A DNA stretch of 64,000 nt, taken from contig NZ_CP015098.1 in the NCBI RefSeq assembly GCF_001611795.1, forward strand, positions 2,604,001 to 2,668,000, written 5' to 3'. Shown piece by piece: positions 55,838 to 64,000 of this stretch (its first letter is position 1; the number at the start of each line of letters is the position of its first letter). Both the position numbers and the translations under genes were made by a program. The stretch comes from Streptomyces qaidamensis. GTDB taxonomy: Bacteria; Actinomycetota; Actinomycetes; Streptomycetales; Streptomycetaceae. A model generated the notes under the pieces. That model had not been told where the DNA came from, did no database searches, and worked only from the letters and a program-made list of their open reading frames with translations.

Positions 55838-56140
55838 GTGGCCGATGACCTTTTCAAAGCCTTGGCCGACCCCACCCGTCGCACCATCCTCGACGAGCTC
55901 GCGGAGCAATCCGGGCAGACCCTGTTCGAGATCTGCTCGCGACTGAGCATGAAGCACCGGCTCGGCATCTCGCGCCAGGCGGTCTCCCAGCACCTCGCGG
56001 TGCTGGAGGCCGCCGGGCTCGTCGAAACGAGGCGGGAGGGCCGCTACAAGTTCCACGACCTCAACACGGCCCCGCTCCGGCAGATCACCGAGCGATGGCC
56101 GGTGCCCGACCCCTCCCGACCGGAAGAGAGCCCGTCATGA
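55838..56140 (+). CDS. ArsR-family transcriptional repressor
   Basis: A 100-residue winged-helix regulator (ADDLFKALADPTRRTILDEL; SRQAVSQHLAVLEAAGLVET; REGRYKFHDLNTAPLRQI). There are no paired cysteines in the alpha3 or alpha5 helices apart from one in EICSRLS, so metal sensing is unlikely. It belongs to the group that works with small VOC or SRPBCC partners. GTG 55838 immediately follows a perfect palindrome. Its TGA overlaps the ATG of the VOC gene (ATGA), so the two are coupled. Confidence 0.9.
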   Translation: MADDLFKALADPTRRTILDELAEQSGQTLFEICSRLSMKHRLGISRQAVSQHLAVLEAAGLVETRREGRYKFHDLNTAPLRQITERWPVPDPSRPEESPS

Positions 56141-56529
56141 AGATCCATCTGACCAGCGTCTTCGTCGACGACCAGGCCAAGGCCCTCCGCTTCTACACCG
56201 AGGTCCTCGGCTTCGTGAAGAAGTACGACGTCCCCCTGGGCGAGACGGACCGGTGGCTGACCGTCGTCTCCCCCGAGGAGCCCGGCGGCACGGAACTGCT
56301 CCTGGAGCCCGCCGGCCACCCGGCCGTCAAGCCCTACCGTGACGCGCTCGGCGCCGACGGCATCCCGCTGGCCCAGTTCGCCGTCGCCGACGTCCGGGCC
56401 GAGTACGAGCGCCTGAGCGGCCTCGGCGTCCGCTTCACCCAGGAGCCCGTGGAGATGGGCCCCGTCACCACGGCCGTCTTCGACGACACCTGCGGCAACC
56501 TGATCCAGATCGCGACCCAGCCGGAGTAA
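56137..56529 (+). CDS. VOC-family protein coupled to the ArsR regulator
   Basis: A 130-residue glyoxalase-fold protein (MKIHLTSVFVDDQAKALRFY; LTVVSPEEPGGTELLLEP; VTTAVFDDTCGNLIQIATQ). The ATGA overlap with the ArsR gene indicates joint expression and self-regulation through the palindrome upstream. The typical ligand-binding histidines are only partly present. Substrate unknown; such ArsR-VOC pairs are frequent in Streptomyces. Confidence 0.88.
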   Translation: MKIHLTSVFVDDQAKALRFYTEVLGFVKKYDVPLGETDRWLTVVSPEEPGGTELLLEPAGHPAVKPYRDALGADGIPLAQFAVADVRAEYERLSGLGVRFTQEPVEMGPVTTAVFDDTCGNLIQIATQPE

Positions 56530-56620
56530 ATGTCGTCACCACCTTGACCGGTGACAACTCCCGATGCCACCATCGTCACCTGCTCACGTGGTGACACACC
56601 TGGCCGGCACGGGAGAACAC

Positions 56621-57334
56621 ATGGCGGCGATCCGCGACATCGAGGTCGTCGTCTTCGACGTCCTGGGCACCATGGTCGACGAACCCGGCGGGCTTCGGTC
56701 GGCGGTACGGGAAGCGACCGGCCTGTCCGGCCGGACGGCCACCGACGAGCTCGTCGCCCTGTGGCGGCGGCACTGCGAGCAGGAGCAGGAACGCGTCCGG
56801 CAGGGACAACGCCCGTACGCGAGCACGGAGGTGCTCGACGCCGAGGCCGCCCGGCTGGTGGCCCGGCACGCCGGGGTGACCGACCCGGGGGCCGTCGCGC
56901 GGCTCGCCACGGCGGGGCGGCGGCTGCCCGCGTGGGGCGACTCCGCCGCCGGGCTGGAGCGGCTCTCGCGGCGGTACCCCGTGATGGGGCTGTCCAACGC
57001 CGGCCGCACGGCCCTGCTCCACCTCAACGCGCATGCCGGGCTGCGCTGGCACCGAGCACTGTCGGCAGAGGCCGTTCCGGCCTACAAGCCGGCGCCCGAG
57101 GTCTACCGGCTCGCCCTCGACAGCGCCGGATGCCCACCCGAACGCGTGCTGATGGTCGCCGCCCACGCCTGGGACCTGCGCGGTGCGCAGGCGGCCGGCA
57201 TGCGCACCGCCTACGTCCACCGGCCGGCCGGGGATCCGCCGACGGGCTCAGACGACTTCGACGGGCGGTTCGACGGACTGGTGGACCTGGTCGATGCGCT
57301 GACGGGCAGTCGGACGACAGAGGCGGTCGAGTAG
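56621..57334 (+). CDS. HAD-superfamily hydrolase (haloacid dehalogenase type)
   Basis: A 237-residue hydrolase. The nucleophile is D13 in VVFDVLGTMVDE (motif I). Motif II is in MGLSNAGR. K in PAYKPAPEVYRLALD is motif III. Motif IV is AAHAWDLRGAQAAGMRTAYV, with the aspartate displaced relative to phosphatases, as in type II haloacid dehalogenases. GGGAGA precedes ATG 56621. The substrate is unknown. The 91-base gap upstream contains several GTGAC/GTCAC half-sites in both orientations, which may be regulatory. Confidence 0.85.
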   Translation: MAAIRDIEVVVFDVLGTMVDEPGGLRSAVREATGLSGRTATDELVALWRRHCEQEQERVRQGQRPYASTEVLDAEAARLVARHAGVTDPGAVARLATAGRRLPAWGDSAAGLERLSRRYPVMGLSNAGRTALLHLNAHAGLRWHRALSAEAVPAYKPAPEVYRLALDSAGCPPERVLMVAAHAWDLRGAQAAGMRTAYVHRPAGDPPTGSDDFDGRFDGLVDLVDALTGSRTTEAVE

Positions 57335-57364
57335 CGCGCCCGCCTCGCGCCCCGGTCAACGGAA

Positions 57365-57399
57365 CGGCAGCCCGCGGGACCGGGTCCCGCGGGCTGCCG
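57365..57399. terminator. Bidirectional terminator between the HAD and MFS genes
   Basis: A perfect 16-bp stem (57365-57380 with 57384-57399) and 3-base loop, between two convergent genes and 14 bases from the MFS stop. Confidence 0.85.
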
Positions 57400-57413
57400 T
57401 GTGCCGGAAACCG

Positions 57414-58631
57414 TCAGTGGTGCACCGCTTCCGCCCCCTGCGGGACGTGGCTCGCCACGATCCGCTCGCGCCCGGCGACCGGAGCCCGGCGCCGGTCCAC
57501 CGCGTAGGCCAGCGACGCCACGGCCAGGCCGAGGACGGCCAGGGCCACACCGGCCAGGGCCGGGGAGGTGACGCCGAAGCCCGCGGCCAGCGCGAGGCCG
57601 CCGATCCAGGCGCCGCCGGCGTTGGCCAGGTTGAAGGCGGCCTGGTTGGCCGAGGAGGCCAGGGACGGGGCCGAGGAGGCCTTCTCCATGACCATCAGCT
57701 GGAGCGGGGAGCCGGTGGCGAAGGCCGCCATGCCGAGCAGGGTCACGGCCACGGCGGCCGTGAGCTCCGTGCGCATCAGCAGCGGGAAGAGCGCCAGGAC
57801 CGCCACCAGGGCGGTGAGGCCGCCGAACAGCGTGCCGCGCAGGGAGTGGTCGGCCAGGCGGCCGCCCAGCAGGTTGCCCGCGGTCGCGCCGACGCCGAAC
57901 AGCGCCAGCAGCAGGGTGACGCTGGCGTCGGCGTAGCCGGCGGCGTCGGTGAGCATCGGCGTGATGTAGCTGTAGGCGGCGAAGAGCGCACCGAATCCCG
58001 CGACGGTCGTGCCGAGCGACAGCCAGACCGGCAGGGAGCGCAGGGCGGCGAGTTCACCGCGCAGGCCCTGGGCGGTGGTGTGTTCGTGGTCGTGCGGGAT
58101 GAGGAACGCGAGCGCGGCGATCGCCGCCAGGCCGATGGCGCTGACGCCGAGGAAGGTCGCCCTCCAGCCGAGGTGCTGGCCCATCAGGGTCGCGACCGGC
58201 ACGCCCGCGACGTTCGCGACCGTCAGGCCGAGGAACATCAGCGAGACCGAGCGCGCCTTGCGTTCGGGTGCGACCATGTTCGTCGCGACGACGGCGCCCA
58301 CGCCGAAGAAGGCGCCGTGCGGCAGACCGCTCAGGAAGCGGGCGGCCAGCAGCCAGCCGTTGTCGGGTGCGAGGGCCGACAGGGCGTTGCCCACGACGAA
58401 CAGCCCCATCAGGCCGATCAGGACCGTGCGCCGGGACATCCTGGCGGTGACCGCGGCCAGCAGCGGGGCGCCGATGACGACGCCCAGCGCGTACGCCGAC
58501 ACCAGATGGCCGGCGCTGGGTATCGAGATGTTCAGGTCGTCCGCGACGTCGGGCAGCAGCCCCATCATCACGAACTCGGTCGTACCGATGCCGAAGGCGC
58601 CCACGGCAAGGGCGAGCAGGGCCAGGGGCAT
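57414..58631 (-). CDS. MFS transporter (AraJ/DHA1-like exporter)
   Basis: A 405-residue, twelve-span major-facilitator protein. The first span begins PLALLALAVGAFGIGTTEFV, typical of the AraJ/YdhP subgroup of DHA1 exporters. The cytoplasmic loop 2-3 motif (ARMSRRTVLIGLM) and the antiporter-type motif C region (GLTVANVAGVPVATLMGQHL) are readable. ATG 58631 has AAAGG 7 bases upstream and places the first span at the N-terminus; a longer frame upstream adds an unconvincing polar segment. The substrate (sugar, arabinose analogue or drug) is not deducible. No regulator adjoins. Confidence 0.9.
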   Translation of the reverse strand: MPLALLALAVGAFGIGTTEFVMMGLLPDVADDLNISIPSAGHLVSAYALGVVIGAPLLAAVTARMSRRTVLIGLMGLFVVGNALSALAPDNGWLLAARFLSGLPHGAFFGVGAVVATNMVAPERKARSVSLMFLGLTVANVAGVPVATLMGQHLGWRATFLGVSAIGLAAIAALAFLIPHDHEHTTAQGLRGELAALRSLPVWLSLGTTVAGFGALFAAYSYITPMLTDAAGYADASVTLLLALFGVGATAGNLLGGRLADHSLRGTLFGGLTALVAVLALFPLLMRTELTAAVAVTLLGMAAFATGSPLQLMVMEKASSAPSLASSANQAAFNLANAGGAWIGGLALAAGFGVTSPALAGVALAVLGLAVASLAYAVDRRRAPVAGRERIVASHVPQGAEAVHH

Positions 58632-58767
58632 GAAGGAGCCTTTCGAGACTTGCTGGGAGATCCGTACGCGTATGTTCAAGTACGGAACAAAGTCTCGCAG
58701 GCGCACTATTCCACGCGGTGACACCGAGGTTGCGGATTTCTGACGGAACTGCCCTGACCAGCGGTTT

Positions 58768-59820
58768 TCAGGAATCGCTTGTGGTGACCCTCACACGAGC
58801 CGCGACCGGCAGATGGTCGCTGCCCGTCTGCGGGAGGGTCCACGAGCTCTCCGGCTTCAGGCCCCGCACCATGATCTGGTCGATGCGCGCCATCGGGAAC
58901 GACGCCGGCCAGCTGAAGCCGAACCCGTTGCCGGCCGCGCCCTGCGTGGAACGCATCTGGGAGGTGACGGCGTTGAGCGCGCGGTCGTTCATCGTGCCGT
59001 TCAGGTCGCCGAGCAGGACGACGTTCCTCAGCGGTTCGTGGGCGATGGCCTCGCCGAGGTAGTCGGCGCTCCGGTCGCGCTGGCGGGCCGTGAAGCCGGC
59101 CTCCATCTTCACGCGCACCGACGGCAGATGGGCGACGTAGACCGCGACCTGCCCGGACGGTGCGGTCACGGTGGCGCGCATGGCGCGCGTCCAGCCCATG
59201 TCGAGGTCGACGTCCCGCACGCCGCTCAGCGGGTACTTGCTCCACACGCCGACCGTCCCCTGCACGGAGTGGTAGCGGTACGTCGGCGCCAGCGCCTTCT
59301 CGTACGTCGGGACGGCGGCCGGCGTCAGCTCCTCCAGGGCCAGCACGTCCGCGCCGGAGTCGGCCACGTCACGGGCGGTGCCGGCCGGGTCGGGGTTGTC
59401 CGCGTTGACGTTGTGCGTGACCACCGTGAGGTCGCCGCCGGTCGCGGTCTTGTCGCTGAGCTGGCCGCCGAAGAGGTTCAGCCAGACCACGGACGGCAGC
59501 ACCACCGCGATCAGCGCGGTCGCGGACCTGCGGACCAGGGCGAGGACGAGCAGCACCGGGACGAGGAGTCCCAGCCAGGGCAGGAACGTCTCGGTGAGAC
59601 TGCCCAGGTTGCCGATGGTGTTCGGAATGCGCGAGTGCAGCACCATGACCAGGGCCAGCAGGACCGCGCACGCGGCGACGACCAGTCCGCGCCGCCAGAT
59701 CCGCGGGTCGCCCCGCCAGGAGCCCGCCAGCCGGTCGAGCAGGCGCCGAAGCCGGGTTCCCCGGTGCTCGGGCCCCGAGCCGCCGTTGTCCGTCTCCGTC
59801 ATGTACGCCTGCTGCGCCAT
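58768..59820 (-). CDS. Membrane-anchored endonuclease/exonuclease/phosphatase-family protein
   Basis: A 350-residue protein with three membrane segments (about 45-62, 75-95 and 100-120), then an extracellular EEP domain. Its active-site elements are readable: THNVNADNPD, LEELTPA, the HLPSVR region, GDLNGTMND and the final GSDHLPV. Relatives are non-specific phosphodiesterases or lipid/nucleic-acid phosphatases; an outside location suggests scavenging or envelope work. GAGGCGACGGT precedes ATG 59820. Divergent neighbours leave it in its own unit. Confidence 0.87.
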   Translation of the reverse strand: MAQQAYMTETDNGGSGPEHRGTRLRRLLDRLAGSWRGDPRIWRRGLVVAACAVLLALVMVLHSRIPNTIGNLGSLTETFLPWLGLLVPVLLVLALVRRSATALIAVVLPSVVWLNLFGGQLSDKTATGGDLTVVTHNVNADNPDPAGTARDVADSGADVLALEELTPAAVPTYEKALAPTYRYHSVQGTVGVWSKYPLSGVRDVDLDMGWTRAMRATVTAPSGQVAVYVAHLPSVRVKMEAGFTARQRDRSADYLGEAIAHEPLRNVVLLGDLNGTMNDRALNAVTSQMRSTQGAAGNGFGFSWPASFPMARIDQIMVRGLKPESSWTLPQTGSDHLPVAARVRVTTSDS

Positions 59821-60000
59821 ACCGTCGCCTCACTGCCTGCCGTGCACACCATCGCCCCCCGTGTCCTTACGACCCTAGGGGATGATCCGTTCCGTTCCCG
59901 CCGTCCTGTGACGGCCGTACGGGGGCGATGACGTCCGAGTCCCCGAGGAGAGTTCCGGTCACGCCCGCCGAAAGCGCCGTCTGTGACGAAACGCGCACAC

Positions 60001-60639
60001 TCAGCCGGGCCGGTGGGGCTCGGAACTGACGGGGCGTAGGCCTTCGAGGAGGGTGTCGACGACCTGCTCGGCGAGGTCGTCGGGGAGGTCGGCGTCGGTG
60101 TGCAGCACAGCGCGGAGGAGCATCGGGCCGACGAATATGTCGTTCAGCAGTTCGAGGTCGAGGTCCGTGCGCAGTTCGCCGTTCTCCCGGCCGCGGCGCA
60201 GCACCTCCAGGCCGAGCCGGCGGCGCGGGGCGACGACGGTGGCGTGGTACGCCGCCCAGAGTTTCGGACTGCTCTTCATCTGGGCCTGCACGCTGTGCAG
60301 GATCGCCGAGGAGCGGTTGGCCAGGCCGCGCCGGCGCACCTGTTCCAGCAGGACCACGAGGTCGTCGCGCATCGAGGTGCCGGGGAGCGGCGGGTCCGGC
60401 GGCTCGGCCGCGCGTACGACGTCGACGAAGAGTTCCTCCTTGCCGCTCCAGCGGCGGTAGATGGTGGCCTTGCCGACGCCCGCGGTGCGCGCGATGCGCT
60501 CGATGGACAGCTCCGCGAGGGGCACGCCCTCCTCCAGGAGCCGCATCACGCCCTCGATGATGGCGCGCTCGACGGCCTCGCTTCTGGGGCGGCCCCGCGC
60601 GGGACCGTCGGGCGGGGTGTGCCGTTCGGCGAGGCTCAC
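60001..60639 (-). CDS. TetR-family regulator of the adjacent exporter
   Basis: A 212-residue regulator with a clear helix-turn-helix (PLAELSIERIARTAGVGKAT, IYRRWSGKEELFVDVV) and a TetR_C-type ligand domain. It follows the DHA2 exporter gene by 70 bases on the same strand, so the two form an operon (exporter first). A perfect palindrome upstream of the exporter is the probable operator, giving substrate-induced derepression of both. The ligand is unknown. Confidence 0.9.
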   Translation of the reverse strand: MSLAERHTPPDGPARGRPRSEAVERAIIEGVMRLLEEGVPLAELSIERIARTAGVGKATIYRRWSGKEELFVDVVRAAEPPDPPLPGTSMRDDLVVLLEQVRRRGLANRSSAILHSVQAQMKSSPKLWAAYHATVVAPRRRLGLEVLRRGRENGELRTDLDLELLNDIFVGPMLLRAVLHTDADLPDDLAEQVVDTLLEGLRPVSSEPHRPG

Positions 60640-60709
60640 GTCGCTGCGTCCTTCCTGACGGGGGTGGAGACCGTTCCCGGCGGCGCGGGGAGTGAATTCT
60701 CCCGCAGGT

Positions 60710-62311
60710 CTACGAACCCGTGTGCGACAACTCCTTGTCCCCCTGCGCCCGGTGGGGCGACGGCGGCCTGCCCGGCAGGAACAGCGCCACGACGACCGCG
60801 CCGATCAGGGCGATGCCCGCGCCCCACAGGGCGGTGATGTGCATCGCGTGCAGGAACGCGTCGTAGGCCGGGGCGACGAGGGCCTCGCCCCGCGGGCCCA
60901 GTTTGTCCGCGACGCCGAGCGTGGCCTCGATGGACTCCCCGGCGGTGTGCCGCAGGGCCGGGGGCAGGACGCCGAGCTTGTCCTCGATGCCCGTGCGGTA
61001 CGCCGTGGACAGCACCGAACCGAGGACGGCGATACCGAGGGCGCCGCCGACCTGCCGGAAGGTGTTGCTGAGCGCGGAGGCGGAGCCGGCCTTCTCGCGG
61101 GGCAGAGCCTGCATGATGACGACGCTGACCGGCGTCATGATGTGCGCCATGCCGGCACCCATGAGAAAGAAGATCACTTCCAGGATCCAGATGGGTGTGT
61201 CCCCGTCCAGGGTGGCGAAGGCGGCCAGCATGGCGGCGATGACGACCATGCCGGCCGTGGTCGTGACCCGGTTGCCGAAGCGGTCGACCACCAGCCGGGC
61301 GCGCGGCGCGAAGATCAACTGGGCGGCGGCCAGCGGCAGCATCAGCAGACCGGTCTGCAGCGGCGAGTAGCCGCGCACGCTCTGCGTGTAGAAGACGGAG
61401 AAGAAGGTCACGCCCATCAGCGCGAAGAAGACCAGCGCGATGGCGGCGATGGCGGCCGAGAAGACCTTGTCCTTGAAGTACGTGACGTCTATCGACGGGT
61501 GGTCGCTGCGCTTCTCGAACACGACGAAGGCGACGAGCACGGCGAGGCCGGCGCCGATGGTCGCCAGCACGGTCGCGTCGGTGAAGTCGGCGAGCTGGCC
61601 GCCCTTGATGATGCCGTAGACGAGCAGCACCAGGCCGAGGACGGACAGCACGACACCGACGGGATCGACCCGGCCCGGGTGCGGATCGCGGGAGTCCGGC
61701 ACCAGCCAGAGCATCAGCGCGAGCGCGACCACCACGATCGGCACGTTGACCAGGAAGACCGAGCCCCACCAGAAGTGGTCGAGCAGGACGCCGCCGGTGA
61801 TCGGGCCGATGGCGACGGCGAGGCCGACGCCGCCCGCCCAGATGCCGATGGCCTTGGGCTGCTCCTCGCGCTCGAACACGTTCATGAGGACGGCCAGGGT
61901 GGCGGGCATCACGAAGGCGGCACCCAGGCCCATCACGGCCCGGAAGGTGATCAGCTGGCCCGGCGAGCCGGAGAACGCGGCGAGCGCCGAGCCGATGCCG
62001 AACACGGCGAGACCGCCGAGCAGCACCTTCTTGCGGCCCAGCCGGTCGCCGAGCAGCCCGGCGGTGAACAGCAGGCCGGCGAAGACGAGGGTGTAGGCGT
62101 TGATGGCCCACTCCAGCTGGCTCTGCGTGGCGCCGAGGCCGGTGGGGGCCGCGGTGGAGATCGTCTTGATGGCGACGTTCAGGATCGAGTTGTCGAGCAC
62201 GACGATCAGCAGGCTCAGCATCAGCACGCCGAGGATCGCCCAGCGGCGCCGGTGCACCGCTTCCGGTACGCGCGGGCCGGTGGGGGCGGCCGGGTCGGCA
62301 GGAGTAGTCAT
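60710..62311 (-). CDS. DHA2-family MFS drug exporter (EmrB/QacA type)
   Basis: A 533-residue, fourteen-span proton-coupled exporter. Motifs: [13 protein letters not shown] (motif D1), [20 protein letters not shown] (motif A), and the antiporter motif C region ([20 protein letters not shown]). Relatives export diverse antibiotics and dyes. The upstream operator palindrome ends 23 bases before the start codon and the cotranscribed TetR gene follows. ATG 62311 begins [20 protein letters not shown]. Confidence 0.93.
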   Translation of the reverse strand: MTTPADPAAPTGPRVPEAVHRRRWAILGVLMLSLLIVVLDNSILNVAIKTISTAAPTGLGATQSQLEWAINAYTLVFAGLLFTAGLLGDRLGRKKVLLGGLAVFGIGSALAAFSGSPGQLITFRAVMGLGAAFVMPATLAVLMNVFEREEQPKAIGIWAGGVGLAVAIGPITGGVLLDHFWWGSVFLVNVPIVVVALALMLWLVPDSRDPHPGRVDPVGVVLSVLGLVLLVYGIIKGGQLADFTDATVLATIGAGLAVLVAFVVFEKRSDHPSIDVTYFKDKVFSAAIAAIALVFFALMGVTFFSVFYTQSVRGYSPLQTGLLMLPLAAAQLIFAPRARLVVDRFGNRVTTTAGMVVIAAMLAAFATLDGDTPIWILEVIFFLMGAGMAHIMTPVSVVIMQALPREKAGSASALSNTFRQVGGALGIAVLGSVLSTAYRTGIEDKLGVLPPALRHTAGESIEATLGVADKLGPRGEALVAPAYDAFLHAMHITALWGAGIALIGAVVVALFLPGRPPSPHRAQGDKELSHTGS

Positions 62312-62333
62312 GGCACCGAGCCTAGAAGCATTT

Positions 62334-62356
62334 CGATACGAGACCGTCTCGTATCG
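62334..62356. promoter_or_regulatory. Perfect palindromic TetR operator of the exporter operon
   Basis: Arms CGATACGAGAC (62334-62344) and GTCTCGTATCG (62346-62356) around a single C: 11+1+11 bases with no mismatch, just upstream of the exporter start and overlapping its expected promoter. Confidence 0.85.
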
Positions 62357-62516
62357 GAATTCTCTTACCGGGATCTTACGCAGCTTCTGCTTCCGGGGCC
62401 CCCGCGGACGGAACTCACAAGGGCTCCCCTAGCCCTCGATGGCACGAGGTGCCACCATGGACGTGGTCCGGGGACGCCGTCAGGGCGCCTCGAGATGACG
62501 TGTTAGGAGCCGTGCA

Positions 62517-63392
62517 ATGACGCAGCTTCCGGCTGCCCAGACTGCTCAGATGAAGCCCTCCGGCAACGGCAGGGCGCTGTACGGAGGCAAGGGCACCCGC
62601 CGTATCACCGTGCGCGACATCGCCGCCGCCAAGGAGCGCGGCGAGAAGTGGCCGATGCTCACCGCGTACGACGCCATGACCGCGTCCGTCTTCGACGAGG
62701 CCGGGATCCCGGTGATGCTCGTCGGCGACTCGGCGGGCAACTGCCACCTCGGGTACGAGACGACCGTGCCCGTCACCCTCGACGAGATGACGATGCTGTC
62801 GGCGGCGGTCGTACGGGGCACCTCGCGCGCCCTGATCGTCGGCGACCTGCCCTTCGGCTCCTACCAGGAGGGCCCGGTGCAGGCGCTGCGCTCGGCGACC
62901 CGGCTGGTGAAGGAGGCGGGCGTGCAGGCCGTGAAGCTGGAGGGGGGCGAGCGGTCGCACGACCAGATCCGGCTGCTCGTCGAGTCCGGCATCCCGGTCA
63001 TGGCGCACATCGGCCTGACCCCGCAGTCGGTCAACGCCATGGGCTACCGCGTGCAGGGGCGCGGGGAGGAAGCGGCCCAGCAGCTGCTGCGGGACGCGAA
63101 GGCCGTGCAGGACGCGGGCGCGTTCGCGGTGGTGCTTGAGCTGGTCCCCGCGGAGCTGGCCGCCGAGGTGACGCGCGTGCTGCACATCCCGACCGTGGGG
63201 ATCGGGGCGGGCCCCGAGACCGACGCGCAGGTGCTGGTGTGGACCGACATGCTGGGTCTGACCGGCGGGCGGGTGCCGAAGTTCGTGAAGCAGTACGCGA
63301 ACCTGCGTGAGGTCATGGGCGACGCGGTGAAGGCGTTCGCCGACGAGGTCGTCGGTGGGACGTTCCCGCAGGAGGAGAACTCCGTCCACTAG
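62517..63392 (+). CDS. panB: 3-methyl-2-oxobutanoate hydroxymethyltransferase (ketopantoate)
   Basis: A 291-residue enzyme of pantothenate and coenzyme A synthesis, transferring a hydroxymethyl group from methylene-tetrahydrofolate to 2-oxoisovalerate. Signatures: WPMLTAYDAMTASVFDEAGI, MLVGDSAGNCHLGYETTVPV (metal aspartate in GDS), GVQAVKLEGG, PVMAHIGLTPQSVNAMGY and the invariant glutamate in FAVVLELVPAELA. It is slightly longer than E. coli PanB because of an N-terminal extension, usual in Actinobacteria. TTAGGAGCC precedes ATG 62517. No other pan genes adjoin it. Confidence 0.96.
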   Translation: MTQLPAAQTAQMKPSGNGRALYGGKGTRRITVRDIAAAKERGEKWPMLTAYDAMTASVFDEAGIPVMLVGDSAGNCHLGYETTVPVTLDEMTMLSAAVVRGTSRALIVGDLPFGSYQEGPVQALRSATRLVKEAGVQAVKLEGGERSHDQIRLLVESGIPVMAHIGLTPQSVNAMGYRVQGRGEEAAQQLLRDAKAVQDAGAFAVVLELVPAELAAEVTRVLHIPTVGIGAGPETDAQVLVWTDMLGLTGGRVPKFVKQYANLREVMGDAVKAFADEVVGGTFPQEENSVH

Positions 63393-63488
63393 AACCACTG
63401 CCGCACCACCACGGACGGCCCGCCGATCATCCCCCGTCGGCGGGCCGTCCCGCGTCCGCGGTGGCCGGCCGGCAGGGCATCGGCAGGC

Positions 63489-63532
63489 TGTCGGCGGCTT
63501 GTCGGTGACGTGTCGGTGGTTTGTCGGTGGGG
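63489..63532 (+). repeat. Four 11-bp direct repeats upstream of the ABC transporter gene
   Basis: Units start TGTCGGYG at 63489, 63500, 63511 and 63522, in perfect 11-base register (one helical turn). They end 18 bases before the ATG. Evenly spaced direct repeats of this kind are the binding pattern of OmpR-fold activators such as SARP and PhoP proteins; which one, if any, is unknown. Confidence 0.7.
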
Positions 63533-63550
63533 ACTGGGACCGTCTGTCCC

Positions 63551-64000
63551 ATGACGCGAATCGACACACAGACCAGCGGCGCCGCTGTCACCGTGCGGGG
63601 GCTGGTGAAGCACTACGGGGAGACCAAGGCACTGGACGGGGTCGACCTGGAGGTGCGGGAGGGCACCGTGATGGGGGTGCTCGGGCCGAACGGGGCCGGG
63701 AAGACCACCCTGGTACGGATCCTGTCCACCCTGCTGCAGGCCGACTCGGGGCAGGCCACCGTGGCCGGGTACGACGTCGTACGGCAGCCGCGGCAGCTGC
63801 GGCGGGTGATAGGGCTCACGGGCCAGTACGCGTCCGTGGACGAGAAGCTCTCGGGCTGGGAGAACCTGTACATGATCGGGCGGCTGCTCGATCTGCCCCG
63901 CAAGGAGGCCCGCGCCCGTGCCGACAGGCTGCTGGAGCGCTTCTCGTTGACCGAGGCGGCCAAGCGGCCGGCGGCGACGTACTCCGGGGGGATGCGGCGC
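63551..64000 (+). CDS. DrrA-type ABC transporter ATPase (3' truncated by window edge)
   Basis: The first 150 residues of an ABC ATPase of the daunorubicin-resistance (DrrA) group. VRGLVKHYGETKALDGVDLE leads to the Walker A GPNGAGKTT, then the Q-loop region GLTGQYASVDEKLSGWENL, and the start of the signature YSGGMRR at the edge. Such ATPases pair with a DrrB-type permease, expected just past the window, and export polyketides, lipids or other hydrophobic compounds. The start ATG 63551 lies 18 bases after four 11-bp repeats. Confidence 0.93.
   Translation, partial: MTRIDTQTSGAAVTVRGLVKHYGETKALDGVDLEVREGTVMGVLGPNGAGKTTLVRILSTLLQADSGQATVAGYDVVRQPRQLRRVIGLTGQYASVDEKLSGWENLYMIGRLLDLPRKEARARADRLLERFSLTEAAKRPAATYSGGMRR

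Overview
The window is a GC-rich, densely packed chromosomal segment of a Streptomyces. Purine-rich ribosome binding sites, many GTG starts, heavy G/C third positions and near-identity of many proteins to well-known S. coelicolor families (GlnII, GlnE, GlnA2, the malEFG-aglA/malR locus, HmpA/NsrR, NadE, PanB) all point there. No tRNA, rRNA or CRISPR array is visible. Most of it is core chromosome. One stretch, about 39.4-46.9 kb, is clearly accessory.

Layout. 0-8.3 kb: end of an unknown gene, a cupin-like gene broken by an in-frame TGA, an HtpX-type membrane protease with PspAB, an alpha/beta-hydrolase fused to a phosphotransferase domain, an AlkZ-like winged-helix protein, a small conserved basic protein, an ArsC-like protein, a secreted double-psi-barrel-like protein, and glnII (type II glutamine synthetase). 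8.4-20.1 kb: a receiver-less OmpR-type regulator, an SDR protein, a two-component pair, a secreted DUF1996 protein, a lipoprotein, a TPR protein, a membrane protein with a sigma-like N-terminus, a TetR regulator and a receiver-SpoIIE phosphatase. 20.2-33.8 kb: starch and maltodextrin utilisation. It holds a very large secreted amylase-pullulanase, a secreted alpha-amylase, aglA, the malEFG importer and the divergent LacI-type repressor MalR. Short CTTGC/GCAAG dyads precede each transcription unit. 33.9-39.4 kb: a PAP2-type membrane protein overlapping glnE tail to tail, and two VOC proteins.

39.4-46.9 kb: accessory DNA at the 3' end of glnA2. A 98-bp copy of the end of glnA2 (94 of 98 positions identical, all coding differences silent) lies about 5 kb away at 41.9 kb in direct orientation. 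This is the footprint expected from site-specific insertion into the 3' end of a protein-coding gene, with the element restoring the reading frame. Between the copies lie a decayed tyrosine integrase, a multi-span membrane protein resembling the TRADD-N-associated type, a trypsin-like protease, a frameshifted PP2C-like gene and an HNH endonuclease. Just outside the left copy is a STAND-like P-loop/TPR protein with a TTA codon, and a shorter, weaker att-like match lies beyond it. Together they look like a conflict (possibly anti-phage) module carried by one or two stacked insertions. It is the most novel part of the window.

46.9-64 kb: glnA2 (gamma-glutamylpolyamine synthetase type), the flavohaemoprotein hmpA with a convergent NsrR-type sensor, a DUF3105/DUF305 pair, a secreted sedolisin-type protease, NAD synthetase, an ArsR/VOC pair with a perfect palindromic operator, a HAD hydrolase, two MFS exporters (one with a TetR regulator and operator), an endonuclease/exonuclease/phosphatase-family membrane protein, panB, and the start of a DrrA-type ABC ATPase preceded by four 11-bp direct repeats.

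Three nitrogen genes (glnII, glnE, glnA2) share the window. Several genes carry one-base or one-codon lesions; whether these are real or sequencing errors cannot be settled from the sequence alone.
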